Counted from the first letter of the stretch, positions 43,609 to 52,533 are shown. The stretch is DNA of 64,000 nt from Desulfobacteraceae bacterium (GCA_022340425.1 JAJDNY010000014.1:56232-120231); one strand, 5' to 3'. Numbers and translations are program-made. Notes: a model not told the origin generated them from the sequence alone.

Positions 43609-44345
43609 CTCCCTTCGTCGAAATCCCGGTAGTCTTTGCCCAGGTAGGCCCGCTTGACCTCCTCGTCCACCAGCAGGTCGGCCGCCCGCCCCTCCAGCAC
43701 AATCCGGCCGGTTTCCAGCACGTAGCCGCGATCGGCGATCTGCAGGGCCGCCCGGGCGTTTTGTTCCACCAGTAGAATCGTCAGCCCTTCCCGGCGCAGA
43801 TCGGCCAGGGTTTCCAGAATGCGGGTGACCACCAGCGGGGCAAGTCCCATCGAGGGTTCGTCCAGAACCAAGAGCTGCGGACGGGCCATCAGCGCCCGGC
43901 CGATGGCCAACATCTGCTGCTCCCCGCCGGATAGGGTACCGGCGAGCTGCTGCACCCTTTCCCGCAGGACCGGAAAGAGCTGGCTCACCATTTCCAGGTC
44001 CCGGGCCACCGCCTGGCGCTCCCCCCGCCGCAAACGGGTGTAGGCCCCCAGCATCAGGTTGTCCTCAACGGTCAACGGCGGAAAAATCTGACGCCCCTCG
44101 GGCACCAGGCTGATCCCCGCTTTGACCACCGCGGGCGGGTCGAACCCCCGCAGCGACGCATCCTTGAAGCGGATTTCACCGTCCCAGTGGTTCATCAGCC
44201 CGCAGATCGCCTGCAGCAGGGTGCTTTTGCCCGAACCGTTGGTTCCGATCAGGGTGACCAGCTCCCCCTGGCCGATGTGCAGGCTGACCCCTTTGAGGGC
44301 CATGATTTTGCCGTAATAGCATTTGAGGTTGCGAATTCGCAGCAT
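43605..44345 (-). CDS. livF: Branched-chain amino acid ABC transporter ATPase LivF
   Basis: A 246-residue ABC ATPase: Walker A GTNGSGKS, signature LSGGEQQ, Walker B LLVLDEPSMGLAP and switch His region. SLVPEGRQIFPPLTVEDNLMLG is typical of LivF. It overlaps the downstream ligase gene by four bases and lies 160 bases after livG, a gap that holds an RNA three-way-junction candidate. Confidence 0.94.
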   Translation of the reverse strand: MLRIRNLKCYYGKIMALKGVSLHIGQGELVTLIGTNGSGKSTLLQAICGLMNHWDGEIRFKDASLRGFDPPAVVKAGISLVPEGRQIFPPLTVEDNLMLGAYTRLRRGERQAVARDLEMVSQLFPVLRERVQQLAGTLSGGEQQMLAIGRALMARPQLLVLDEPSMGLAPLVVTRILETLADLRREGLTILLVEQNARAALQIADRGYVLETGRIVLEGRAADLLVDEEVKRAYLGKDYRDFDEGR

Positions 44346-44460
44346 GAGGCCCTCGAAAAGACGCGGATAGAAACGCCCGGGTCAGGTGCGCGCACGGGGG
44401 ACGGAAATCCCCAAGCAGAGGGGGCACTCGCAGCCTGTGCGCACAGCGGGCAGCCGCGGC

Positions 44461-44504
44461 CTTCAGGCACGGGGCTATCCCCCGCCGGCTGCCGGCGACT
44501 GAAG
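44461..44504 (-). other. Candidate three-way-junction RNA between livG and livF
   Basis: Read on the minus strand directly after the livG stop: CTTCAG, then hairpin CGCCGG-CAG-CCGGCG, then hairpin GGGG-ATAG-CCCC, then CTGAAG closing the outer stem. All 16 pairs are Watson-Crick. It could protect or attenuate the livG-livF message. Confidence 0.4.
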
Positions 44505-44505
44505 C

Positions 44506-45309
44506 TTATATGGGCTGCACTCCCAGGTAGGCCGCAATCACCGCCGGGTCTGATTGGATGTCGCGCGGCCGGCCCTCAGCGATCAACCGCCCCTGGTCCA
44601 GAACCGCGATCCGGTCGCATATCTCCATGGTCAGGCTCATGTCATGTTCCACCAGCAGTTGGGTGACGCCCTCGGCCTTGATCCGCAGCAGCAGGGTGGC
44701 CAGTTCACGGGTTTCAACCGCATTCAGGCCGGCGGCCGGCTCGTCCAGCAGCAGCAGGCGGGGCTCGGCGGCCAGCGCCCGGGCAATCTCCAGCAGCCGC
44801 TGCCAGCCGAACGGCAGATCGCCGCTGCGGTCATCTGCCACGGCCCCGAGCCCGACGAATTCCAGCAGCGCCATGGCACGGTCGCGGATTTTCCGCTCCT
44901 CGCGGCGCATCCCGGGAGTTCGCCAAAGAGCGCCCCAGAAACCGCAGCGGGACTGCACATGCTGCCCCACCATGACGTTTTCCAGCACACTCATGCTTTC
45001 GAAGAGCTCGACGTTCTGAAAGGTCCGGGTGATGCCCAGCCGGACCAGTTCGGTGTTGGCGCGGCCCCCGGTGTCGCGGCCGGCGTAGCGGATCCTGCCC
45101 TGGTCGGGGGGGTAGAAGCCGGAAATAATGTTGAAAAGGGTGGTCTTACCGGCCCCGTTGGGCCCGATCAGCCCCTGAATGGTGGCCGGTGCCACCGCAA
45201 AGCCCACCTCCAGCAGGGCCTGGACCCCGCCGAAGGCCTTGCTGACCGAGGAAAGCAGAAGCAGGGGCGCTTCTTCAGCTTGGGTTTTTGCGGCTGCGCT
45301 CATAGGCAT
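44506..45309 (-). CDS. livG: Branched-chain amino acid ABC transporter ATPase LivG
   Basis: A 267-residue ABC ATPase: Walker A GPNGAGKT, the LivG-type insertion GITRTFQNVELFESMSVLENV, a variant signature LPFGWQRLLEIARAL (family: LSYG-QR) and Walker B LLLLDEPAAGLN. ATG 45309 and ATG 45303 (MSAAAKTQ) are both possible; either overlaps the livM end by about 30 bases. It pairs with LivF on the LivHM permease. Confidence 0.93.
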   Translation of the reverse strand: MPMSAAAKTQAEEAPLLLLSSVSKAFGGVQALLEVGFAVAPATIQGLIGPNGAGKTTLFNIISGFYPPDQGRIRYAGRDTGGRANTELVRLGITRTFQNVELFESMSVLENVMVGQHVQSRCGFWGALWRTPGMRREERKIRDRAMALLEFVGLGAVADDRSGDLPFGWQRLLEIARALAAEPRLLLLDEPAAGLNAVETRELATLLLRIKAEGVTQLLVEHDMSLTMEICDRIAVLDQGRLIAEGRPRDIQSDPAVIAAYLGVQPI

Positions 45310-46237
45310 CCAGAAGGCCCCGGGTCAGCCCCTGGGGCAGCAGAATCATCACCAGCATCAGAATCAACCCGTAGACCAGCATTTCGAAGTCCGAGAAGGC
45401 ATGCAGCCACTCGGGCAGCAGCGTCAGCAGGCAGGCGCCCAGCAGCGCCCCCCAGACGCTGGCCATCCCGCCGATCACCACCATGGTCACCATGCGCACC
45501 GATACCAGGAAGTTGAACGAGTCGGGGCTGATGAAATTGATCAGATGGGCATAGAAAAAACCGCCCAGCGCCGCCAGGATCGCACTGAAAATGAAGACCT
45601 GCAGTTTGAGCCGCTGGGTGTCGACCCCCACCGCCCGGGCGGCGTGTTCGCTGTCGTGGATGGAGCGCAGGGCGCGCCCCACCCGGGAGCGGATCAGGCG
45701 GTGGCTGAGAATGAAACTCAGCAGGACCGTCGCCCAGACCAGATAGAAGTATGCGCGCGGGTCCGTGAAGGCGATCGGTCCGAACTGCAGCGGCGGGATG
45801 CCGATAAACCCCGAAGCCCCGCCCGTGACCTCGGTCCACTCGCGCAGCAGAATGTGGACGATCATACCGAAGCCCAGGGTCCCCATGCCCAGGTAGTAGC
45901 CCGAAAGTTTGAGGGTCGGCAGCCCCACCACCAGCGCCACCAGCGCGGCGATGGCCAGGGCGCAGGGCAGCGCCAGCCCCGGGGAGAGGCCCCAGGTGGT
46001 GGTCAGAACGGCCGTGGTGTAGGCGCCGATGCCGTAAAAAGCGGCATGCCCGAGGGAAATCTGGCCGGCGTAGCCCATCAGCAGATTGAGCCCCAGGGCC
46101 AGGAGGGTATTGATCCCGATAAAGGTCAGGACCTGGAAGTAGTAGGCGTTTTGCACCAGGCAGCCGGTGACCCCGACGCCCCCCAAGAAGACGAGGTAGG
46201 CCCAGTTGCGGCGAAGAAAGCGGGCAACCATGGGCAC
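45275..46237 (-). CDS. livM: Branched-chain amino acid ABC transporter permease LivM
   Basis: A 320-residue permease with about nine hydrophobic helices. The family motif region reads NLLMGYAGQISLGHAAFYGIGAY and the cytoplasmic coupling loop GRALRSIHDSEHAARAVGVD. The start follows livH by one base. A second in-frame ATG at 46231 is possible. Confidence 0.94.
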   Translation of the reverse strand: MPMVARFLRRNWAYLVFLGGVGVTGCLVQNAYYFQVLTFIGINTLLALGLNLLMGYAGQISLGHAAFYGIGAYTTAVLTTTWGLSPGLALPCALAIAALVALVVGLPTLKLSGYYLGMGTLGFGMIVHILLREWTEVTGGASGFIGIPPLQFGPIAFTDPRAYFYLVWATVLLSFILSHRLIRSRVGRALRSIHDSEHAARAVGVDTQRLKLQVFIFSAILAALGGFFYAHLINFISPDSFNFLVSVRMVTMVVIGGMASVWGALLGACLLTLLPEWLHAFSDFEMLVYGLILMLVMILLPQGLTRGLLDAYERSRKNPS

Positions 46238-46238
46238 C

Positions 46239-47114
46239 CTAAAACCTCTGAACCTTGCGGGCGCCGAGCAGACCCGCCGGGCGAATGTAGAGAATCAGCA
46301 GTAGCAGGACGAAGGCGATGGCATCCTTGAGGGAAGAGGACAAAAACCCCACCCCCAGGGCCTCCAGCACCCCCAGCAAGAAACCGCCCAACACCCCTCC
46401 CCACAGGCTGCCGAGCCCCCCCAGCATGGCCGCGCAGAACCCTTTCAGACCAAGAAGCGTGCCCATGTCGTAGCTGCACATGGTGATCGGTGCGATGATA
46501 ACACCGGCCACCGCCCCCATGGCCGCACTCAGAACAAAGGCCAGCTGCACCATCCGCCCGGTGGGGATCCCCACCAGCCAGGCCGCCCGCCGGCTGATGG
46601 CGGAGGCCAGCATGGCCTTGCCGGTCAGGGAGCGGGTGAAAAACAGATGCAGGCCGAGAACCGCCCCCAGAACGATGGTCAGAATCCAGAGGCTCTGGGG
46701 CAGCAGGTTGGCGCCGGCGATGCTCAGCGGCGGGTGGTCCGAAAACGGGGCAACACTGTGCGCGTCTTTGCCCCAGCCGAGCATTGCGACCCCGCGCAGA
46801 AAAATGGAGGCCCCCACCGTGATGATCACCAGCACGATGGCGTCCGGGCGTTTGACCGTCCGAATGGCGAAGCGCTCGAAGAGAAAACCCACGGCGCTCA
46901 CCCCCAGCGTGGTCAGCAGAAATGCCGCCGCCAGGGGCAGCCCCAGGCCGTTGTATAGGGTGACCATTCCCAGGGCCCCCAGCATGACAAACTCCCCATG
47001 GGCGAAATTGATCAGCTCGGTGGCGTTGAAGAGCAAAGCGAAGCCGACGGCGATGACGGCGTAAATCGCACCGTTGGTGATGCCGGAAAAAAGGTACTGC
47101 AAAAGTTCCTGCAT
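46239..47114 (-). CDS. livH: Branched-chain amino acid ABC transporter permease LivH
   Basis: A 291-residue permease: SGITNGAIYAVIAVGFALLF and NFAHGEFVMLGAL near the N-terminus, and LLGLKGFCAAMLGGLGSLWGGVLGG shown here by KGFCAAMLGG, the coupling region. AGGAAAGG precedes ATG 47114. A strong stem-loop separates it from livK. Confidence 0.94.
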   Translation of the reverse strand: MQELLQYLFSGITNGAIYAVIAVGFALLFNATELINFAHGEFVMLGALGMVTLYNGLGLPLAAAFLLTTLGVSAVGFLFERFAIRTVKRPDAIVLVIITVGASIFLRGVAMLGWGKDAHSVAPFSDHPPLSIAGANLLPQSLWILTIVLGAVLGLHLFFTRSLTGKAMLASAISRRAAWLVGIPTGRMVQLAFVLSAAMGAVAGVIIAPITMCSYDMGTLLGLKGFCAAMLGGLGSLWGGVLGGFLLGVLEALGVGFLSSSLKDAIAFVLLLLILYIRPAGLLGARKVQRF

Positions 47115-47136
47115 GGGCCTTTCCTGATGCCGCGAT

Positions 47137-47189
47137 CCCTCCCGGGGCGCCCGAATCCCGCCCTGTGGCAGGCTGGCACCCCGGGAAGG
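47137..47189 (-). other. Intercistronic stem-loop between livK and livH
   Basis: 47175-47189 and 47137-47151 form a 15-pair stem on the minus-strand RNA with two wobble pairs and a 23-base loop. Both mismatches seen on DNA are G-U on the minus transcript but A-C on the plus, which supports a minus-strand RNA. Such elements commonly raise binding-protein levels over permease. Confidence 0.55.
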
Positions 47190-47206
47190 CCGGTTTCAGA
47201 TCGGAT

Positions 47207-48373
47207 TCAATCCTGGATCAGTTCCCATTTGCCGTCCTTGATCCGCACCATCACGAAGGCATCGGCGCCCAAACCGTTGTGTTCGCTGGGTGAAAAATTG
47301 AATACCCCCGACACCCCGACATGGCCCGTGATCTGCTCCAGATTGGCCCGCACCTTTTCCGGGTCGCCGTCGGTGCCGGCCAGGGCCTTGGCCAAGAGCT
47401 GCATGGCATCATAGGCATAGCCGCCGAAGCCGGAGACCGGCATCTGATAGCGGCTTTCGAACTGCTGAATGTAGGCCTCCAGCACAGGTTTCTGAAGGTC
47501 GTCGGCGGGCAGCAGGCCGGCCACCAGAATCTTGCCGGTGGGCAGTAAAATACCCTCGGCGGCGCTGCCGGCGAGCTCGATGAATTTGGGGGAGGCCACC
47601 CCGTGGCTCTGGTAGAGGGGCATTTCAAGCCCCAGCTGACCGAAGTTCTTGGCCACCACCGCTGGTCCGGGATTGGTTCCCCAGCAAATCACCGCGTCGG
47701 GGGCGGCCTTGCGGATCTTGGTGAGCTGGGCGGTCATGTCCGAATCCTTGGCACCGAATTTTTCGGCCGCGACCACTTCCAACCCGAAGGCCGGGGCCTG
47801 CTGCTCCAGCTGCTGCTTGCCGCTTTCCCCGAAGGCGTTGGCAACGCTCAGCAGCCCGATCTTTTTAAGGCCGCTTCGCTGGATGTGACCGTATACGGTG
47901 GCCACGGCCAGGACGTCGCTCTGGGCGGTCTTGAACACCCAGGGGGTGACCGGTTCGGTGATCTGGATGCCGGCAGCGCAGCTAATCAGCGGCACCTTGG
48001 CATTGAGCGCCAGGTTTTTGACCGCCAGGGTGGTGGGGGTCAGGCTGGGGCCGATGATCGCGATCACCCCGTCGCGGTTGATCAGCTTGCTGACCGCGTT
48101 GACCGCCCGCTGGGGATCGCCTTCGGTATCGTAGATGACAGCTTCGAGCATCCGGCCGTCAATCCCGCCGGCGCTGTTGATGGCGTCGACCACCATCTCC
48201 ATGCTCTTTTTTTCGGGGTCTCCCAGGAAGGAGGTCGGGCCGGTGACCGAGAAGACCCCCCCGATCTTGAGGTTCTCGGCCGCCTGCGGGGCCGGGCAGA
48301 ATGCCATCAGCCCTACGACGACCAGGGCCATGACGGGTAAAAGACGCTTGCGGATGGATGTCGTTGCGCTCAT
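47207..48373 (-). CDS. livK: Branched-chain amino acid-type ABC transporter binding protein LivK
   Basis: A 388-residue periplasmic binding protein of the LivK/Peripla_BP_6 type. The signal peptide runs LLPVMALVVVGLMAFCPAPQA with cleavage before AENLKIGG. The lobes show GGVFSVTGPTSFLG, IIGPSLTPTTLAVK and VPLISCAAG at the ligand cleft. Ligand cannot be read: neighbouring PaaK-type ligases argue for an aromatic or branched acid as much as for leucine. ATG 48373 has GGAGAGG; the frame continues to 48418 without a signal-peptide match. Confidence 0.92.
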   Translation of the reverse strand: MSATTSIRKRLLPVMALVVVGLMAFCPAPQAAENLKIGGVFSVTGPTSFLGDPEKKSMEMVVDAINSAGGIDGRMLEAVIYDTEGDPQRAVNAVSKLINRDGVIAIIGPSLTPTTLAVKNLALNAKVPLISCAAGIQITEPVTPWVFKTAQSDVLAVATVYGHIQRSGLKKIGLLSVANAFGESGKQQLEQQAPAFGLEVVAAEKFGAKDSDMTAQLTKIRKAAPDAVICWGTNPGPAVVAKNFGQLGLEMPLYQSHGVASPKFIELAGSAAEGILLPTGKILVAGLLPADDLQKPVLEAYIQQFESRYQMPVSGFGGYAYDAMQLLAKALAGTDGDPEKVRANLEQITGHVGVSGVFNFSPSEHNGLGADAFVMVRIKDGKWELIQD

Positions 48374-48424
48374 GCGACCTCTCCTTTCCCTATGGTTGAT
48401 GAATCGGTAAAAAGTCAAAAATCA

Positions 48425-48549
48425 GACGGTTTCGTAAAAAAGCCAAGTTCGAGACGCGCAAATCTCAGCGGCGTGAGACCTACTTATGCACGCCGCAGTG
48501 ACTTCGAGATGCAGCGCAAGGCGGAAATTGGGTTTTTGGTGGAACTGTC
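48425..48549. repeat. 125-bp palindromic intergenic repeat, type A
   Basis: Imperfect terminal inverted repeats of about 22 bases (GACGGTTTCGTAAAAAAGCC at the left, its near complement at the right) enclose an inner perfect 8-bp repeat (GCGGCGTG 48468-48475, CACGCCGC 48489-48496). Its right end overlaps the stop codon of the ACT-domain gene. There is no ORF. It resembles dispersed elements I recall from Desulfobacterota. Confidence 0.65.
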
Positions 48550-48979
48550 ATAGTTGGTAAATGCGGTCGTCATCAATCACGGTGACGCCGTTTTGGCGCA
48601 GCAGCGCGACCGCCTTCTCGATCTGGTCGAAGCGGAAGATCATCACGGCGTTGTTGCCGCTTTGCTGAACAAAGGCGTACATGTACTCCACGTTGATCTG
48701 CCCCTCGTGCAGCAGCTGCAGAATCCGGTGCAGTCCGCCGGGGCGATCTTCGACCTCGGCCGCCACCACATCGGTCTTGCCGACAGTAAAACCTTTGGCC
48801 TTGAGGGCCGCTTCGGCCTTTGCGGTGTTGTCGACGATCAGGCGCAACACGCCGAAATCAGCCGTGTCCGCCATGGCCAGGGCGCGGATGTTGACCCCGG
48901 CCTCGGCCAGGGTCCCGGTGACCTCCGCGATCCGGCCGGAGGTGTTTTCCAAAAAGACTGAGATCTGTTTAACCCACAT
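48548..48979 (-). CDS. Tandem ACT-domain protein
   Basis: A 143-residue cytoplasmic protein made of two ACT domains: WVKQISVFLENTSGRIAEVTG with GVNIRALAM, then VVAAEVEDRPGGLHRILQLL with INVEYMYAF. ACT domains bind amino acids and control enzymes or uptake. It sits between paaK and livK, an arrangement common with PaaK-type ligases in anaerobes, so it may sense an aromatic or branched amino acid. ATG 48979 has GGAGGACGC. Confidence 0.9.
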   Translation of the reverse strand: MWVKQISVFLENTSGRIAEVTGTLAEAGVNIRALAMADTADFGVLRLIVDNTAKAEAALKAKGFTVGKTDVVAAEVEDRPGGLHRILQLLHEGQINVEYMYAFVQQSGNNAVMIFRFDQIEKAVALLRQNGVTVIDDDRIYQL

Positions 48980-49019
48980 GCGTCCTCCTTTCAGGGGGCA
49001 CCATCGGTCTTGGGTCCCA

Positions 49020-50321
49020 TCACAGCTTGCGGTTGTCGATCACCCGGACGGCCTTGCCTTCGCTGCGCGCGATGGCCTTGGGCTCCACCAGTTTGACCTT
49101 GGCCGAAACCCCGAGGTATTCTTTGATGTTTTTGGAGATGCGACGCTCCAGATCCTGAAGCTGCTTGACTTTGTCGGAGAAGACGCCCTCGTCGACCTCC
49201 ACCCGCACCGTCAGGGTGTCGAGATTGCCCTCACGGTCCACCACTAGCTGGTAGTGGGGCGACAGGCCTTTCATTTCCATCAGGACGCTTTCGATCTGGG
49301 AGGGGAAGACGTTGACGCCGCGGATGATCAGCATGTCGTCGGTGCGCCCACTGACCTTTTCCATGCGAACCAGGGTACGGCCGCAGATGCACGGTTCGGC
49401 GTGCAGGGTGGTGATGTCCCGGGTGCGGTAGCGGATGACCGGAAAGGCCTCCTTGGTAACGGAGGTGAAGACCAGCTCGCCACGTTCACCGTAGGGCAGG
49501 ACCTCGCCGGTGGCGGGGTCGATGATTTCGGGGATGAAATGGTCCTCGAAAATGTGGAGCCCTTTTTTGGCCTCATGGCACTCGATGGCCACCCCCGGCC
49601 CGATCACCTCGCTCAACCCGTAGATGTCCACCGCCACCAAGCCCAGTTTGCGCTCGATTTCGGCGCGCATCTTCTCCGACCAGGGTTCGGCGCCGAAAAT
49701 CCCGTACTTGAAGCGCAGATCCCGGAACGAAACCCCCATCTCTTCGGCGACCTCGGCCAGATGCAGGGCATAGGACGGGGTGGCGGTCAGGATCGTGGGC
49801 CCGAAATCCTTCATGATGACGATCTGCCGCTTGGTGTTGCCGCCGGAGACCGGAATCACCGAGGCCCCCAGCTTCTCGGCACCGTAGTGGACGCCCAACC
49901 CGCCGGTGAACAGGCCGTAGCCGTAAGCGTTGTGGATAATGTCGCCGCGGGTGGCGCCCCCGGCGGAGAGCGAGCGGGCCATGAGGGTGGCCCAGGTGGT
50001 GACGTCGCGGGCGGTGTAGCCCACCACCGTGGGCTGGCCGGTGGTGCCGGAGGAGGCGTGGATCCGGACGACGTTGTCCATGGGAACGGCAAACATGCCG
50101 AAGGGGTAGTTTTCGCGCAGATCCTGTTTGGTGGTGAAGGGAATTTTGCGCAAATCCTTCAGCGATTGAACGTCGCCGGGTTTGAGGCCCGCCTGGTCAA
50201 ACTGTTTGCGGTAGAAAGGAACGGCCGCATAGACGCGTGCGAGGGTCGCCTGAAGCCGCCGCAATTGAATCGCTTCCAGGGCCTCCCGGGGCATGGTTTC
50301 ATATTCGATATCGAAAATCAT
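49020..50321 (-). CDS. paaK: Phenylacetate-CoA ligase
   Basis: A 433-residue AMP-forming ligase making phenylacetyl-CoA or a related aryl-acyl-CoA. Motifs are [15 protein letters not shown] (P-loop), [17 protein letters not shown] (adenine site), YRTRDIT (ribose Asp) and [16 protein letters not shown] (hinge). Length and motifs are typical of PaaK in anaerobes, where it activates products of aromatic amino acid 2-oxoacid oxidation. It lies 40 bases upstream of the ACT-domain gene. GAGGAGGG precedes ATG 50321. Confidence 0.92.
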   Translation of the reverse strand: MIFDIEYETMPREALEAIQLRRLQATLARVYAAVPFYRKQFDQAGLKPGDVQSLKDLRKIPFTTKQDLRENYPFGMFAVPMDNVVRIHASSGTTGQPTVVGYTARDVTTWATLMARSLSAGGATRGDIIHNAYGYGLFTGGLGVHYGAEKLGASVIPVSGGNTKRQIVIMKDFGPTILTATPSYALHLAEVAEEMGVSFRDLRFKYGIFGAEPWSEKMRAEIERKLGLVAVDIYGLSEVIGPGVAIECHEAKKGLHIFEDHFIPEIIDPATGEVLPYGERGELVFTSVTKEAFPVIRYRTRDITTLHAEPCICGRTLVRMEKVSGRTDDMLIIRGVNVFPSQIESVLMEMKGLSPHYQLVVDREGNLDTLTVRVEVDEGVFSDKVKQLQDLERRISKNIKEYLGVSAKVKLVEPKAIARSEGKAVRVIDNRKL

Positions 50322-50380
50322 CCCGCTTTCCCTCCTCTTCCAAAAAAATACTTTAAAAAAATCCCGTAAGGATCAAATGA

Positions 50381-50418
50381 AAAAAGCCGCGGGGTGCTCA
50401 GGTCACCCGCAGCTTTTA
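50381..50418 (-). terminator. Second stem-loop downstream of the crotonase gene
   Basis: AAAAGC and GCGGG pair with CCCGC and GCTTTT with small mismatches around a six- to eight-base loop. It is a candidate terminator working with the one at 50421. Confidence 0.5.
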
Positions 50419-50420
50419 TA

Positions 50421-50464
50421 AAAAAACCATGGGTGTCTGGTTGGCCGTCCACCCATGGTTTTTT
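50421..50464. terminator. Perfect 15-bp terminator hairpin
   Basis: AAAAAACCATGGGTG (50421-50435) and its exact complement (50450-50464) enclose a 14-base loop, with T-runs in the arms for both directions. It terminates the crotonase transcript before paaK. Confidence 0.8.
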
Positions 50465-50502
50465 AAGGTCGCTATTTATGAAGCTCTCTACCTTGCCGGG
50501 CC

Positions 50503-50622
50503 ATGGGCAGACCGCCTAAAGAGGAAGCCCCCAAAAAAGCCGAAAAAGCCAAAGTAGTGAAAATACCGGTTCATCGAAAATTCCGATTGGTTGATGGCAG
50601 CAATGAGTACAGGGTTAGCTAA
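50503..50622 (+). CDS. Possible 39-residue basic small protein
   Basis: A short plus-strand ORF with product MGRPPKEEAPKKAEKAK followed by VHRKFRLVDGSNEYRVS. The composition is unlike random translation: Lys/Glu-rich with an AT-hook-like GRP start. There is no good ribosome site and no visible promoter. It could be a real small protein, a fragment of a lost gene or chance. Confidence 0.22.
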   Translation: MGRPPKEEAPKKAEKAKVVKIPVHRKFRLVDGSNEYRVS

Positions 50623-50654
50623 AATAAATAAAAACCCGTGTCAAGTAAAAAGAT

Positions 50655-51446
50655 CTAGCGGCTCAAGCGCCCTTTGAAAACGGGTTTGCGCTTTTCCAGG
50701 AAGGCCGCCGTCCCCTCCCGGGCGTCATCGCTGGCCATGCAGAGGGCGAAAGCATCGAGCTCGATGCCGCAGCCGGTGGTCAGATCGGCGTTGATGCCGT
50801 TGTTGATCGCCTGCTTTGCGGCCCGCAAGGCGACCTTGCCCTTGGCGGCAATGGCTTTGGCGGTCTTGAAAACCTCCTCCATCAGAACCTCGGGTGCGCA
50901 CACCTTGTTGACCAGCCCGATTTCGGCGGCCTCGGCGGCGGGCACCATTTTGCCGGTGAAGATCATTTCCTTGGCCTTGTTGATGCCCACCAGGCGCGGC
51001 AAGCGCTGGGTGCCGCCGAAGCCCGGAATGATTCCCAGGGAAATCTCCGGAAGACCGAACATGGCGTTTTCGGAAGCGTAGATAAAATCGCAGGCCAGCG
51101 CCAATTCACTGCCGCCGCCCAGGGCATAGCCGTTTACGGCGGCGATCACCGGAATGTCCAGGGCCTGCAGCTTGCCGATGGTGCCCTGCCCCTGCCTGCC
51201 GAAGAGCTTGGCCTGCAGCGGGTTGAAAGTCGCCAGCTCCGTAATGTCGGCACCGGCCACGAAGGCCTTCTGACCGGCGCCGGTGAGCACCAGCACCCGG
51301 ATATCCTCGTCGGCTGCAATCGCATCCAGCGCGGCCGCAAGCTCCTTTAAAAGCTCCGCGTTGAGCGCATTCAAGGCCTTGGGACGATTGAACGTGATGG
51401 TGGCGATGCCTTCCCCGACGCCGTAAATGATGTTCTCGTAAGCCAT
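50655..51446 (-). CDS. Crotonase-family enoyl-CoA hydratase
   Basis: A 263-residue crotonase. The oxyanion-hole segment is AFVAGADI and the catalytic pair are the Glu of ALGGGSELALACD and the Glu of LPEISLGIIPGFGG. Both catalytic Glu residues present argue for a hydratase (short-chain, Crt-like) rather than an isomerase. GGAGGATCAC precedes ATG 51446. Its neighbour paaK suggests a role in CoA-ester degradation or fermentation-type beta-oxidation. Confidence 0.9.
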   Translation of the reverse strand: MAYENIIYGVGEGIATITFNRPKALNALNAELLKELAAALDAIAADEDIRVLVLTGAGQKAFVAGADITELATFNPLQAKLFGRQGQGTIGKLQALDIPVIAAVNGYALGGGSELALACDFIYASENAMFGLPEISLGIIPGFGGTQRLPRLVGINKAKEMIFTGKMVPAAEAAEIGLVNKVCAPEVLMEEVFKTAKAIAAKGKVALRAAKQAINNGINADLTTGCGIELDAFALCMASDDAREGTAAFLEKRKPVFKGRLSR

Positions 51447-51526
51447 GTGATCCTCCCGCGGTGGTCATTCTAAAGTGTCTTAGAGCGTGCCCCCGGTTTA
51501 GTCCATCGACCATTCTTTGTCAAACC

Positions 51527-52417
51527 CTACTTTTCTACAGCCGCCGCCCAGCAAATCGCCAGCAGGATCAGACCGGCGCCCAGCACTTTGGGCCAGGTCA
51601 AGGCTTCCTCGAAGAGCAGATAGGCCAGGAGCGCGCTGCCGATCGGCTCCCCCAGCAGGCTGACGGCGATAAAGCCAGCGCTGAACCACTTCAGGGCCCA
51701 GTTATAGCAGGTGTGGCCCACCAACTGGGTGAAAAGCGCCATGGCCCAGAAGGCCCCCCAGGTGCCGCTGCTGAAACCGCGCAGCGGCAGCCCCAAGGCG
51801 AGCACCGCCAACCACAGGAAAACAGCGGCGCTGCCGTAGCAGATGAAAACATAGGCCAGCAGGGAGAGCCGCTGCCGCAAGCGGCGGCCGAGCAGCAGGT
51901 AGACCGCTGCGCAGAGGCTCCCGCAAAGGGCCAGGAAATCGCCCCAGAGGGCGCGCCCGCCGCCGGCGAAATCCCCGATCCCGATGATCACCCCGCCGAC
52001 CACGCTGAGCAGGATGCCGATCAGCGCCGCCCGACGGATCGGCTCACGGGCGATCAGGGGCGTCAGCAGCCCCACCCAAAGGGGGTTGGTGTTGACCAGC
52101 ACCACGCTGTTGGCCACGGAGGTGTAGTCCAGCGAGGAGATCCAGGTGGCGAAGTGCAGCGCCAGGAAAAACCCCGACAGGACCGCCAGCCGCCAGTGGC
52201 GGGCCGACAGGGCGCGCAGCTCAGCGCTCCCCCGCCAGCAGGCCAGGGGCGCCAGCACCAGGGTCGCCAGGCCCACCCGGTAGGCGGCAGTCACCAAAGC
52301 CGGGGCATCGGCCAGGCGGGCAAAAATGGCGCCGGTGGAAACCGCCACGACGCCCAAAAGCAGCGCCAGCACGGGGGCAACGGCGGGGGGCGATGATTGC
52401 GGGGCGCAAGGGGGCAT
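51527..52417 (-). CDS. EamA/DMT-family transporter
   Basis: A ten-helix drug/metabolite transporter with two EamA repeats: STGAIFARLADAPALVTAAYR, with SLDYTSVANSVVLVNTNPLW in repeat one, and GFIAVSLLGEPIGSALLAYLLFEE in repeat two (shown by LGEPIGSAL). Substrate unknown, usually amino acids or metabolites exported. ATG 52417 is my choice; the frame runs to TTG 52498, and neither has a ribosome site. It stands between the crotonase and the lipoprotein, same strand. Confidence 0.82.
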   Translation of the reverse strand: MPPCAPQSSPPAVAPVLALLLGVVAVSTGAIFARLADAPALVTAAYRVGLATLVLAPLACWRGSAELRALSARHWRLAVLSGFFLALHFATWISSLDYTSVANSVVLVNTNPLWVGLLTPLIAREPIRRAALIGILLSVVGGVIIGIGDFAGGGRALWGDFLALCGSLCAAVYLLLGRRLRQRLSLLAYVFICYGSAAVFLWLAVLALGLPLRGFSSGTWGAFWAMALFTQLVGHTCYNWALKWFSAGFIAVSLLGEPIGSALLAYLLFEEALTWPKVLGAGLILLAICWAAAVEK

Positions 52418-52533
52418 CAGGCTGGGTTTGCCGGGGCACGGGCCGCGCGGGCACTGGTGGGAATCACGCAGGCGGCGGATGCCAAATGGCGCGTTCAAAA
52501 GGAATTTTCGACCCGGCCGGCCCTGGGGTTTGG

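Larger units (their letters stand above)
50322..50654. other. 333-base region with two stem-loops and a doubtful small ORF
   Basis: It lies between the crotonase stop and paaK start, both on the minus strand. It contains the stem-loops at 50381-50418 and 50421-50464 and the small ORF at 50503-50622. The part nearest paaK is A-rich and may hold its promoter. Confidence 0.55.
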
